Below, in pieces: positions 8,384-16,710 of a DNA stretch of 64,000 bases (positions within the stretch are counted from its first letter, which is position 1; each line of letters begins with the position of its first letter). Source of the stretch: Bradyrhizobium sp. Y36. Lineage in GTDB: Bacteria > Pseudomonadota > Alphaproteobacteria > Rhizobiales > Xanthobacteraceae. The notes under the pieces were generated by a model. That model worked only from the letters and a program-made list of their open reading frames with translations, ran no database searches and was not told where the DNA came from. A program made the translations under genes and the position numbers. The DNA is taken from contig NZ_NWTI01000011.1 of NCBI RefSeq assembly GCF_002531575.1, positions 1 through 64,000 on the forward strand, in the 5' to 3' direction.

Positions 8384-9079
8384 TCAGTAGATCTGGTCCG
8401 ACTTGCTGTCGTCGTCGCTCAGCCTCAGGAACCACGCCTGGCCTGCGGCGAGGGTGATGGTGTCGGTGCGCACCAGATGACCCGACACGTGCAGTTCGTA
8501 GGAATATGAGCCGGGCGGCAAGTCCAGCGTTTGCGGATGGTTCAAGCCGCCCTCGATCTTGATGGTTCGATCATCGATCGAAAGCGAAGCCACATCAGGC
8601 ACGAGATAGCCGAAGATCAGCCGCGCCTGTCCTGGCATTGGCAGGAAGTTGGCCTTGGCCACGGCCTCCGTATTTCGCTGCACGAGGTCGATAATGGTCT
8701 CGCCCTTGGCGCGATCAAGCGCCAGCATGCCCGGCCCCTTCGGGGAGGCGAAAACGAGCCGGGCGCGATCGGCGCCGACCATCGCGCCGTCAGGCCTTTC
8801 CTGCCAGCCGCGCTTTCCGAGCTCCGTGCGGTAGAAGGAGAGCACGTCGCTGAGGTCCGCGGGCACTTGGGCTTTGAGCTCGCGCCGGAGCGGGACTTCG
8901 ACGCCGTTCACGCTGGTGCTGCTGAAGCTCGCGTGGCTGGCTCGCGTCGGCACGGGCATGTCGGGGTGGGCATCTGCTGCGGTCAGCGGCTCCTGGGAGC
9001 AGCTCACAAGCAGAGTGAGGCTGCAAACCAGCAACCGCCATCGTGCCGGGACCTTGGCCCCGCGCCTTGCCGTCGTCAT
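8384..9079 (-). CDS. Predicted lipoprotein, single C-terminal FYR-GW module (paralogue 1 of 3)
   Basis: A 231-residue secreted protein with an Arg-containing N-terminus, a hydrophobic core and the lipobox LVSC, so probably membrane-anchored after signal peptidase II cleavage. The mature part has a module with LRRELKAQVPADLSDVLSFY followed by RTELGKRGWQE, then a beta-rich domain with a PPGSYSYELHVSG strand and an AAGQAW turn. The next two upstream genes encode proteins with the same architecture. The family is unnamed to me; a carbohydrate-binding or PEGA-like C-terminal fold is possible but is inference. It lies 281 bases upstream of gyrB on the same strand. Confidence 0.7.
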   Translation of the reverse strand: MTTARRGAKVPARWRLLVCSLTLLVSCSQEPLTAADAHPDMPVPTRASHASFSSTSVNGVEVPLRRELKAQVPADLSDVLSFYRTELGKRGWQERPDGAMVGADRARLVFASPKGPGMLALDRAKGETIIDLVQRNTEAVAKANFLPMPGQARLIFGYLVPDVASLSIDDRTIKIEGGLNHPQTLDLPPGSYSYELHVSGHLVRTDTITLAAGQAWFLRLSDDDSKSDQIY

Positions 9080-9218
9080 GCCCGTTCTCCAGGAATGTCG
9101 CGCGTTGTGATCTTCGCGCGTTGCGGCGGCCGCGACCCGGTCGCCAGCGCCTCCGATCGACTAGTCGCCTTCCGAACCGCACAGGTTCACGCCTGCCATG
9201 ACAAGCGCGGATGCGGCA

Positions 9219-11372
9219 TCAGTACATCTGCAGCGGCAGCACGTCGCCGCCCGGACCCACCATGAGGCCCCAGGCGTCGCCGGCGGCGACCGTCAGGGTG
9301 TCGGTGCGGGCGGGCCGCCCCGGCACACGCAGCGCGTACTGGTATTTGCCTGGCGGCAGATCCAGCATCGGGCCCTTCGGCGATTGCGGGCCGCCGGCGC
9401 CGGCCGCGATCTTGACGGTCTGCTTGTTGATCGTGAGCGAGGCTTCTTTCGGCCCGATATTGCCCAACATCACCTTGGCCTGGCCCGCCTTCGGCATGAT
9501 GTCGGCCTTGGCGGCGGCATCCGGATTCTTCTGCGCCAGATTGACCGTGGTCTCGTTCCTGGCGCGACCGAGCTTGAGGACGGCCGGGCCTTGCGGCGAG
9601 GTGAAGTCGATCTGCGCGCGCTCCGCGGACACGGCCGCGCCGTCGGCCTTTTCCTGCCAGCCCAGCTTGGAAAGCTCCGTGCGGTAGAACGCCAGCACGT
9701 CGTTCAGCGGGGCCGGGATGCTGGCCTCCAGCTCACGGCGGAACGGCGTATCCGTGCCCGGCAACTTGGTGGTGGCGAGCGAGGTCGACGACCGCTGGGT
9801 CGGTACCGGCAGCGGGGATTCGGTGTCGGGCTTGAGCGGCTCGGAGGATTTCGCCTGCACCTCCGGAATGGGGGCCGGCTTGGCTGCCGCCATCACCAGG
9901 GCCGATCCGCTCGCGCTGACACTCACCTTCGGGCCCATCTGCATCACGGTCATCGAGATCGACTTGCCGCCCTTGGAAAATTCCATCACCGCCATGTTCG
10001 GCTGATTGATGACGGAGGGCTGCTCCTTCCAGCCGGCCGGATTGAGCGAGGCGCGATAGAATGCGGTGAGCGCCTTGACGCTCGAGGTGGAGGAGAATTC
10101 GAGGTGGCCGCCATCGCCTTCGAATTTCACGCCTTCGGCGGTCTCGGGCAGGGGCACCGGCGTCTTGCTGTCGGCAAGCGCGCCGAGTGGCGCATCGGAC
10201 AGGGCGGCCGCCTGCACCTTGCGCCGCGCTTCGTCGGCGGCGATGACCTGCTTGGCCATCGCCTCGGCGTCCTTCATGAACTTCTCGTCCGCTTCCTTCT
10301 TCGCCTTGGCGCGGGCGGCGAGGGCGGATTCCTTCACCTGCGCGGTCAGGCTGACCATGGTGAAATCGTATTTGCGGCCGAGCCGCAGCACGCCGGCTTC
10401 ATCAGTGTTGGAGATCTTGATCGCCACCTCGTCGCCGGGCGCGAGCGGCGCGCTGCCGTCCTCCTGCCAGCCGCGCGCGGCAAGTTCGCGATGATAGAAG
10501 GCGAGCACCGCGGGCAGCTCGGCCATCGCGGCGGCCGACATTTCGCGCTTGTTGGAGCTCGCGCTGCCGAGGCCTCTCGACGTCTTGGTGAACGTCGGCC
10601 GCGGCAGGCCGGCGGCGTCGCTGTCGGCCTTGAGCTCGCCGGGCAGGGCGAAGGGCGCGACGCGGATGTCCACGATGGTGCGGCCGTCGTCGCCGCGCGT
10701 CAGCGTCAGCATCACCGGCTTCTGCTGGTAGAAGCCGGTCTCCCTGCTGTCGGCGTGGGCGTAATACGCGCGAAAGCCGTTGGGAACGGTCTCATCCAGG
10801 CTGGTTGTCCAGCGTGCGGCCGTTTCCTGCGTGAGCTTCTGCCAGCCGATCGCAGCCATCTCGCGGCCGTAGAATTCCGATGTGGCCTCGAGCGCTGCTG
10901 GCGCGATGCAGCCCAGAAAGGGTCTCGTGCCATCGAACACGATCTCGCTCGCGCCGTCGGGAAACGGCACGTTGCCGTAGATGCGATCGTCCGTGTAATA
11001 CACCACGGACTGATCGGGCCGGCCGAGCGCCTGCGTGAAGTGAACGGACAGGCCCTGCCGTCCCTTCTTGAATTTCAGCGTGGTGTTCTTCTCCTCCAGC
11101 GGCAGCACATAGGGCACCCAGCCCTCGGCGATCAGGAGTTTTCGCACCGCCTGCGACGTCACGACCGGCGGCGTCGGCACGCGATATTCGACGCGGTAGG
11201 GATCGGGGCGCGAGGTGTCCTCCACCGCGCCTTCGAGCTGCGGCAGCGCGTGGACGTCGACGATACCCGCATCGGCGGCGGCTGCGATCGAGCAGCTCGC
11301 CACCAAGAAGAGGCCGCATGCAAGCAGCCGCCAGCGTGCCGGGACCTGCGTCCCGCGCGTCATCCTCGACAT
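9219..11372 (-). CDS. Multi-module predicted lipoprotein, repeats the FYR-GW unit (paralogue 2 of 3)
   Basis: A 717-residue secreted protein with lipobox VASC at the end of its signal peptide. It carries repeated copies of a short unit with consensus FYxxELxxxGW: FYGREMAAIGW near residue 168, FYHRELAARGW near 292, FYRASLNPAGW near 438 and FYRTELSKLGW near 562. A diverged copy, LLIAEGW, lies near 80. A charged Ala/Lys/Glu-rich helix (about 345-390) separates copies three and four. Residues about 530-717 align with nearly the whole mature part of the two neighbours, including PPGKYQYALRVPGRP and AAGDAW. ATG at 11372 has GGAG eight bases upstream; longer in-frame starts lack a signal peptide at the N-terminus. 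Function unknown. Confidence 0.72.
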   Translation of the reverse strand: MSRMTRGTQVPARWRLLACGLFLVASCSIAAAADAGIVDVHALPQLEGAVEDTSRPDPYRVEYRVPTPPVVTSQAVRKLLIAEGWVPYVLPLEEKNTTLKFKKGRQGLSVHFTQALGRPDQSVVYYTDDRIYGNVPFPDGASEIVFDGTRPFLGCIAPAALEATSEFYGREMAAIGWQKLTQETAARWTTSLDETVPNGFRAYYAHADSRETGFYQQKPVMLTLTRGDDGRTIVDIRVAPFALPGELKADSDAAGLPRPTFTKTSRGLGSASSNKREMSAAAMAELPAVLAFYHRELAARGWQEDGSAPLAPGDEVAIKISNTDEAGVLRLGRKYDFTMVSLTAQVKESALAARAKAKKEADEKFMKDAEAMAKQVIAADEARRKVQAAALSDAPLGALADSKTPVPLPETAEGVKFEGDGGHLEFSSTSSVKALTAFYRASLNPAGWKEQPSVINQPNMAVMEFSKGGKSISMTVMQMGPKVSVSASGSALVMAAAKPAPIPEVQAKSSEPLKPDTESPLPVPTQRSSTSLATTKLPGTDTPFRRELEASIPAPLNDVLAFYRTELSKLGWQEKADGAAVSAERAQIDFTSPQGPAVLKLGRARNETTVNLAQKNPDAAAKADIMPKAGQAKVMLGNIGPKEASLTINKQTVKIAAGAGGPQSPKGPMLDLPPGKYQYALRVPGRPARTDTLTVAAGDAWGLMVGPGGDVLPLQMY

Positions 11373-11517
11373 TGTCACGTCTCCAGGGGCGTGGCGCGGC
11401 GCATCGGCTCGCGCGCAATTGCAGGCTGCGACACCGTCGGCGCGGCCTATGACCAGAAGTCGCGGCAGGAACCCGTGAGGTTCAAAGATCGCGCCAGGCT
11501 TGGGGGGCTGCGAAGGC

Positions 11518-12261
11518 TCAGTAAAGCTGCAGCGGTGGCCAGGCGTCGCCGTCTCGCCCGACCGTGAGCTCCCAGGCATCGCCGGCGGCAACGGTGAGGG
11601 TCTTCGTGGTGGCTGAGCGGTCGGGCACGCGCAGCTCGTAGGAATACTTGCCGGGCGCCAGATTCAGCGACACCGCGTGCGTGCCGGCGGCGCGCGTGAC
11701 GGTCCGCGCATCGATCGTGAGCATGGCGTCGGTCCCGCTGATATTGCTGAACACCAGCTTTGCCTGGCCGGGCTCGGGCAGGACGTTCGCCCGAGCCGCC
11801 GCATCAGCATTCTTCTGCACGAGATGAATAGCGGTGCCGCCGTCCTTGCGGGCGAGCTCCAGTGCGGCCGGTCCCAGCGGGGAGGCGAAGGCGAGCTGGA
11901 CGTGATCGGCCGCCGTCTCGGCGCCCTCGGGTTTTTCCTGCCAGCCGAGCTTTCCGAGCTCGGAGCGATAGAAGGTGAGGACGTCGCCGAGCTCCGCGGG
12001 CACGCGGGCTTCGAGCCGCGTCCGCAGCGGCGTCTCGACGCCGGGCATCACGGTGGTGTGGATGCCGCGGTAGCTGAAGCGGGTCGGCGCGGGCAGCTTG
12101 GCATCGGGGTCCAGCGTGAGTGTCGCCGAGAACAGCGGCGGCAGATTGGACACGAAGGCGCCGGCACTCGCCGCGAGCAGGCAACTTGCGAGCAGGACAA
12201 GGCCACACGCAAACAACTGCCATCGTGCCGGAGCTTGCGCCCCATGCCTCGTCGTCGTCAT
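11518..12261 (-). CDS. Predicted lipoprotein, single C-terminal FYR-GW module (paralogue 3 of 3)
   Basis: A 247-residue secreted protein with signal peptide and lipobox LASC. The mature sequence has LRTRLEARVPAELGDVLTFY then RSELGKLGWQEK, a beta-rich stretch (HVQLAFASPLGPAALELAR), and the C-terminal APGKYSYELRVPDRS and AAGDAWELTVG strands shared with both downstream paralogues. It ends in PLQLY, close to PLQMY of paralogue 2. The three genes run in the same direction with 139-145 base gaps, so they arose by tandem duplication. No catalytic motif is visible. Confidence 0.7.
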   Translation of the reverse strand: MTTTRHGAQAPARWQLFACGLVLLASCLLAASAGAFVSNLPPLFSATLTLDPDAKLPAPTRFSYRGIHTTVMPGVETPLRTRLEARVPAELGDVLTFYRSELGKLGWQEKPEGAETAADHVQLAFASPLGPAALELARKDGGTAIHLVQKNADAAARANVLPEPGQAKLVFSNISGTDAMLTIDARTVTRAAGTHAVSLNLAPGKYSYELRVPDRSATTKTLTVAAGDAWELTVGRDGDAWPPLQLY

Positions 12262-12382
12262 GCCGATGCTCCAAGGATACTGCCAAGAATAGCGCGGGTG
12301 TCCGAGATATTCGCGCGATGGCCGCGTGTGGCGGCCTCATGCAGCTAGTCGCAGACGGAAACGGGCGGGTTCAATGCCGCCT

Positions 12383-13519
12383 CTAGCGCCGGGCGGAGAC
12401 TCTTCCGCTCTCAACGTCAAACACTTCGCCTCCGGCGCCGATCTCGGCGAAGGCCGCCGGGTCCGCGCCGGTCAGCCAGACCTGCGCGCCGAGCTTTTTC
12501 AGCTCGTCGAACAGCGCGGCCCGACGGTTCGGGTCGAGATGCGCCACGACCTCGTCGAGCAGCAGCAACGGCACGATGCCGGTCATCTCCGCGACCAGGC
12601 TCGCATGCGCCAGCACGAGGCCGATCAGAAGCGCCTTCTGCTCGCCGGTGGAGGCGTCGCGCGCCGGCATGCTTTTCGGCGCATAGACTACCTGGAGGTC
12701 GGTGAGATGCGGACCGTCGGTGGTGCGGCCGGCGATGGCATCGCGGGGGCGGTTGTCGCGCAGGATCAGGCGGTAGCGGTCCTCGACCGAGGTCGCAGTC
12801 TCGGTCAGCAGCGCGTTCTCCATCCAGCCGTCGAGCGCGATTTGAGCCGAGGGAAAGGCGGAGGCCTGCGCCCGCGCATTCAACATGCCGGTCAGCCGCG
12901 CCGCGGTCTGGCCGCGTGTCGCCGCCACCGCCACCGCAAGCTCCGCAGTCTCGCGCTCGATCGCGTCACACCAATGGTCGTCGTAATTGCGCGTCTCGAG
13001 CAGACGGTTGCGCGAGCGCAAGGAGCGCTCCAGCGCGTTGATGCGGCTGGAATGCTCGTTGTCGATGGCCAGCACCAGGCGGTCGAAGAAGCGCCGGCGC
13101 TCGGAGGCGGCGCCCATGAACAGCCCGTCCATCGCCGGCGTCAGCCAGACCATGCGGATGTGGTCGCCGAAGGCGCTCGCCGAACCCACCGGTTCGCGGT
13201 CGATGCGGCAGCGCCGGCTCACCGCGCTGTCGGCCCGCGGCGCATCGATGCCGGTGCCGAGCGTCGCCAGCCCCAGCGCGCCCTCGACCTGCGCCGACAC
13301 CGCCCAGGAGCCGTCGCCCTGGTTGTCGGCGACGTCCTCCAGCGTGGCGCGCCGCAGACCGCGCCCGGGTGAGAGAAACGAGATCGCCTCGATGCAATTG
13401 GTCTTGCCCGCCCCATTCGGCCCGACCAGCGCCACCAGGTCAGCCGCCGTCTCGAGCCCCCCCGCCCGATAATTGCGAAAATGCGTCAGCGTCAGGCGAT
13501 GAATGCGGGAGGGGGTCAT
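12383..13519 (-). CDS. recF: DNA replication and repair protein RecF
   Basis: The 378-residue SMC-like ATPase helps load RecA at single-strand gaps through the RecFOR pathway. Visible motifs are Walker A GPNGAGKTNCIEA near residue 33, the RecF-specific LSPGRGLRR just after it, the ABC-like signature STGEQKALLIGL near residue 300, and Walker B VPLLLLDEVVAHLD near residue 330 with RRAALFDEL. The length is normal. ATG at 13519 is followed by MTPSRIHRLTLTHFRNY, the usual RecF start. The gene sits between the lipoprotein cluster and the GIY-YIG gene in the dnaA-dnaN-recF-gyrB block. Confidence 0.96.
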   Translation of the reverse strand: MTPSRIHRLTLTHFRNYRAGGLETAADLVALVGPNGAGKTNCIEAISFLSPGRGLRRATLEDVADNQGDGSWAVSAQVEGALGLATLGTGIDAPRADSAVSRRCRIDREPVGSASAFGDHIRMVWLTPAMDGLFMGAASERRRFFDRLVLAIDNEHSSRINALERSLRSRNRLLETRNYDDHWCDAIERETAELAVAVAATRGQTAARLTGMLNARAQASAFPSAQIALDGWMENALLTETATSVEDRYRLILRDNRPRDAIAGRTTDGPHLTDLQVVYAPKSMPARDASTGEQKALLIGLVLAHASLVAEMTGIVPLLLLDEVVAHLDPNRRAALFDELKKLGAQVWLTGADPAAFAEIGAGGEVFDVESGRVSARR

Positions 13520-13527
13520 GTTTCCTT

Positions 13528-13574
13528 GTCATTGCCGGGCTTGACCCGGCAATCCATCGCCCGCGTCAGCGGGC
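13528..13574. repeat. Left 31-bp inverted repeat of the GIY-YIG cassette plus small hairpin
   Basis: Bases 13528-13558 form a 31-bp element whose reverse complement matches 13861-13891 at 29 of 31 positions. Each copy is itself a hairpin (GCCGGG then CCCGGC around CTTGA). Immediately next to it GCCCGC-GTCA-GCGGGC (13559-13574) makes a second hairpin that contains the stop codon of the GIY-YIG gene. Confidence 0.8.
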
Positions 13575-13853
13575 AATTTCATCATAAAGGTCTTGCCACG
13601 CGGGATTGCTCTTCACGATCAGATCGATCTTCCACTCGCGCGACCAGTGCTTCATGTTCTTTTCGGGCTGGAGGGCAGCGGAAATCGTGTCGTGTGCCTC
13701 GAAATACACCAGGGTCTTCACCCCGTAGCGTTTGGTGAAGCCGTCCGCCAGGCCTTCACGGTGCTCATAGACGCGTCTGACCAGATTGTTGGTGACGCCG
13801 ATGTAGAGTGTTCCACCGGGCTTGCTGGCGAGGATGTACACCCAATAAGTCAT
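13566..13853 (-). CDS. Stand-alone GIY-YIG nuclease domain protein
   Basis: A 95-residue single-domain protein of the GIY-YIG nuclease superfamily (YhbQ/UPF0213-like branch). The two signature strands are YWVYILASKPGGTLYIGVTNN (VYI and LYIG), followed by the helix LVRRVYEHREG with the conserved Arg, then YGVKTLVYFE and a terminal Trp-rich helix EKNMKHWSREWKIDLI. The catalytic Glu position is probably in the C-terminal half (E65 of the EKNMK helix). Such proteins cut DNA or act in repair; the role of this subgroup is unknown. It lies between recF and dnaN, where most relatives have no gene, and is bracketed by near-perfect inverted repeats. Confidence 0.88.
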   Translation of the reverse strand: MTYWVYILASKPGGTLYIGVTNNLVRRVYEHREGLADGFTKRYGVKTLVYFEAHDTISAALQPEKNMKHWSREWKIDLIVKSNPAWQDLYDEIAR

Positions 13854-13860
13854 CTTGTTT

Positions 13861-13891
13861 GATGGATGGCCGGGTCAAGCCCGGCCATGAC
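13861..13891. repeat. Right 31-bp inverted repeat of the GIY-YIG cassette
   Basis: The inverted partner of 13528-13558, with two mismatches in 31 positions. It begins seven bases before the GIY-YIG start codon on the plus-strand coordinate, so it overlaps the promoter or leader of that gene, and ends 20 bases before the dnaN stop. Confidence 0.8.
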
Positions 13892-13910
13892 GGGAAGAGA
13901 AAAAAGCCCC

Positions 13911-15029
13911 TCACACCCGCATCGGCATCAGCACGTACAGCGCGCTCTTGTCGTCCTTGTCCTGCACCAGGGTCGGCGAGCCCGGGTCGGCGAGCTTGAG
14001 CGTTGCGACGTCGCCTTCGATCTGGGCGGCGATGTCGAGGAGGTAGCGGGAGTTGAAGCCGATATCGAGGGCGTCGGAAGCGTATTCGACCTCGAGCTCT
14101 TCGGTCGCGCTGCCGGAATCCGGATTGGTCACCGACAGCACCAGCTTGCCCGGCGACAGCGACAGCTTCACCGCGCGGCCGCGTTCGCTGGAGATGGTGG
14201 AGACGCGGTCGACCGCGTTCTCGAAGTCCTTCTTGTCGACGACGAGCTCCTTGTCGTTGCCTTGCGGAATGACGCGGCCGTAATCGGGGAAGGTGCCGTC
14301 GATCAGTTTCGAGGTCAGCACCACGTTGCCGATGGTGAAGCGGATCTTGGCCTGCGACAGCTCGATCGTCATCTCGGCGTCGGCGTCCTCGATCAGGCGC
14401 TGCACCTCGCCGACGGTTTTCCGCGGCACGATCACGCCGGGCATGCCTTCGGCCCCCTTGGGCTGCACGAGGTCGAGCTGGGCGAGGCGGTGGCCGTCAG
14501 TGGCGACGCCGCGCAAGGTCGCGGCTTTCGCGGTGCCGGCGGCGTGCAGATAGATGCCGTTGAGATAGTAGCGCGTCTCTTCGGTCGAGATCGCGAACTG
14601 GGTGCGGTCGATCAGCCGCTTGACGTCCTTGGCGGCGAGCGAGAAGGAATGCGACATGTCGCCCGCGGCCAGATCCGGGAAGTCATTCTCGGGGAGCGTC
14701 TGCAGGGTGAAGCGCGAGCGGCCGGCGCGGATCGCCAGCACGGCGCGGTCGCCGTCGGCCTCCAGCACGATCTGCGAACCATCCGGCAGCTTGCGCACGA
14801 TGTCGTAGAACATGTGTGCCGGCACGGTGGTGGAACCAGCGGTCGCGGTTTCCGCCGGAAGCGTCTCGGTCACCTCGAGGTCGAGGTCGGTCGCCTTCAG
14901 CGACAATTTGGCGTTCTCGGCGCGGACCAGCACGTTGCCGAGGATCGGAATCGTGTTGCGGCGCTCGACCACGCGGTGGACATGGCCCAGTGACTTCAGG
15001 AGTTGCGCGCGTTCGACCGTAACCTTCAT
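13911..15029 (-). CDS. dnaN: DNA polymerase III beta subunit (sliding clamp)
   Basis: The 372-residue clamp forms a dimeric ring that tethers DNA polymerase III to DNA and recruits other partners through its hydrophobic cleft. All three clamp domains are present: domain 1 (MKVTVERAQLLKSLGHV to about 120), domain 2 (SRFTLQTLPENDFPDL, about 130-255) and domain 3 ending in the canonical LYVLMPMRV that forms part of the partner-binding pocket. ATG at 15029. It is separated from dnaA by 271 bases, in which I see no gene and only a weak hairpin near 15083-15105. Confidence 0.97.
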   Translation of the reverse strand: MKVTVERAQLLKSLGHVHRVVERRNTIPILGNVLVRAENAKLSLKATDLDLEVTETLPAETATAGSTTVPAHMFYDIVRKLPDGSQIVLEADGDRAVLAIRAGRSRFTLQTLPENDFPDLAAGDMSHSFSLAAKDVKRLIDRTQFAISTEETRYYLNGIYLHAAGTAKAATLRGVATDGHRLAQLDLVQPKGAEGMPGVIVPRKTVGEVQRLIEDADAEMTIELSQAKIRFTIGNVVLTSKLIDGTFPDYGRVIPQGNDKELVVDKKDFENAVDRVSTISSERGRAVKLSLSPGKLVLSVTNPDSGSATEELEVEYASDALDIGFNSRYLLDIAAQIEGDVATLKLADPGSPTLVQDKDDKSALYVLMPMRV

Positions 15030-15300
15030 TGCACTACTCGCCCGATCCCCAAGAGAACTTCACGGAAAACATCATGTTGAAGAAGCCGGGCGGTCGAAAA
15101 GCCCGCCGCGGCGCCGCTGACCCCGCCAGCCGGGGTCAGCCGACCGATATGACCAAAGCCGTCAGGGTCGCGCAAGGTGGCGCGGAAAGTCATCCAGTTC
15201 AAGGGATTGGGGGCCAGTTCCCCACGATTTACCGCCCAAAACGAAGGCCGCCGCCCAGGCATGGCCGGAGCGGCGGGAGAATGGCGGGAGGCCTAGGCGT

Positions 15301-16710
15301 TTATTCCTGAAGCTGGCGCTTCAGCGACTCCACCTCTTCGGACAACGCGGTGTCCTTGGAGACCAGGGCCTCGATCTTGCGCACGGCGTGCAGCACCGTG
15401 GTGTGGTCGCGTCCGCCGAAGCGGCGGCCGATCTCGGGCAGCGAGCGCAGGGTCAGCGTCTTGGCGAGATACATCGCGACCTGGCGCGGGCGCACCACAT
15501 TGGCGGTGCGGCGCGAGGAGAGCAGGTCGGAGCGGCTGACGTTATACTGCCGTGCCACCACACGCTGGATGTCCTCGATCTTGATCCGCTTCGGCTCCTG
15601 CGGCCGGACCAGATCGCGCACCTCGCGCTCGGCCATCTCCAGCGTCACCGGCTGGTTGTTGAGCTTGGAATGCGCCAGCAGGCGGTTGATCGCGCCCTCG
15701 AGGTCGCGGCCGTTATGGGTGATGGTGCGCGCGAGATAATGCAGCACCTCCTCGGGTACGTCGAAAGTCGCATGATGGGTGCGGGCGGCTGCGACGCGCG
15801 ACTTGAGAATGCCGTGGCGCAGCTCCTCCCCAAGCGAGCCCATCTCGACCACGAGACCGCCGGCAAGCCGCGAGCGGACGCGGTCATCGAGGCTTTCGAG
15901 ATCGGACGGCGGACGGTCGGCTGCGATCACGACCTGGCGGCCGGCGTCGATCAGCGCGTTCAGCGTGTGGCAGAACTCGGCCTGGGTCGATTTGCCCTGC
16001 AGGAACTGGAGATCGTCGATGACGAGCACGTCGATGCCGCGCAGCGCTTCCTTGAACGCCAGCGCCGTCTGCGTCTTCAGCGCGGCGACGAAGCCGTACA
16101 TGAATTTTTCTGCCGTGAGATACAGCACCTTGCGCTCGTTGCCGGAATTGCCGGCCCAGGTCACGGCCTGGAGCAGGTGCGTCTTGCCGAGGCCGACGCC
16201 GGCATGGATGTAGAGCGGGTTGAACATCACGGGGTCGCCGCGGCGACCTTCCGCGACCTGTCGCGCAGCCGCATGCGCCAGCGTGTTGGAGCGGCCGACG
16301 ACGAAGCTCGCGAAGGTCAGGCGCGGATCGAGCGGCGAGCCGCCGAGCGCGTCATGATTGGCCGAGACCGGCGCGGTCGCGGTCGAGCGCAGCTCGGGCG
16401 CGGGCGTACGGCGCGTCTCGACCGGCGCAGGGGCTTCCTTCGGCTGCGCCACCGGGCGCACCGCCGAGCGAACGGTAAGATCGATACGATGCACTTCCGG
16501 CATCTCGGCCTGCCAGCACGACAGCACGCGCTCGGCATAATGGGCCTGGATCCAGCTCTTCAGAAAGCGCGTGGGCACCGAGAGCCGCACGCTCTCGTCC
16601 TGCACGCCTTCGAGATCCATGCGTGCAAACCAGCTCGTGTAGATGTCTTCGCCAACGTTCGAGCGCAGCCGGCTCTTCACGCGTGACCAGCGATCCTGTT
16701 CCATTGTCAT
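15301..16710 (-). CDS. dnaA: Chromosomal replication initiator protein DnaA
   Basis: The 469-residue AAA+ initiator binds origin DnaA boxes and opens the duplex. Domain I (about 1-90) starts MEQDRWSRVKSRLRSNVGEDIYTSWF. A Pro/Ala-rich linker follows to about 125. The AAA+ core has LTFASFVVGRSNTLAHAAA, Walker A AGVGLGKTHLLQAV and Walker B IDVLVIDDLQFL. Domain IV ends with the DNA-binding signature GGRDHTTVLHAVRKIE. Two ATG codons (16710 and 16704) are possible starts; MEQDRW at 16704 is the more usual N-terminus. A 1.15-kb non-coding stretch lies upstream. Confidence 0.97.
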   Translation of the reverse strand: MTMEQDRWSRVKSRLRSNVGEDIYTSWFARMDLEGVQDESVRLSVPTRFLKSWIQAHYAERVLSCWQAEMPEVHRIDLTVRSAVRPVAQPKEAPAPVETRRTPAPELRSTATAPVSANHDALGGSPLDPRLTFASFVVGRSNTLAHAAARQVAEGRRGDPVMFNPLYIHAGVGLGKTHLLQAVTWAGNSGNERKVLYLTAEKFMYGFVAALKTQTALAFKEALRGIDVLVIDDLQFLQGKSTQAEFCHTLNALIDAGRQVVIAADRPPSDLESLDDRVRSRLAGGLVVEMGSLGEELRHGILKSRVAAARTHHATFDVPEEVLHYLARTITHNGRDLEGAINRLLAHSKLNNQPVTLEMAEREVRDLVRPQEPKRIKIEDIQRVVARQYNVSRSDLLSSRRTANVVRPRQVAMYLAKTLTLRSLPEIGRRFGGRDHTTVLHAVRKIEALVSKDTALSEEVESLKRQLQE

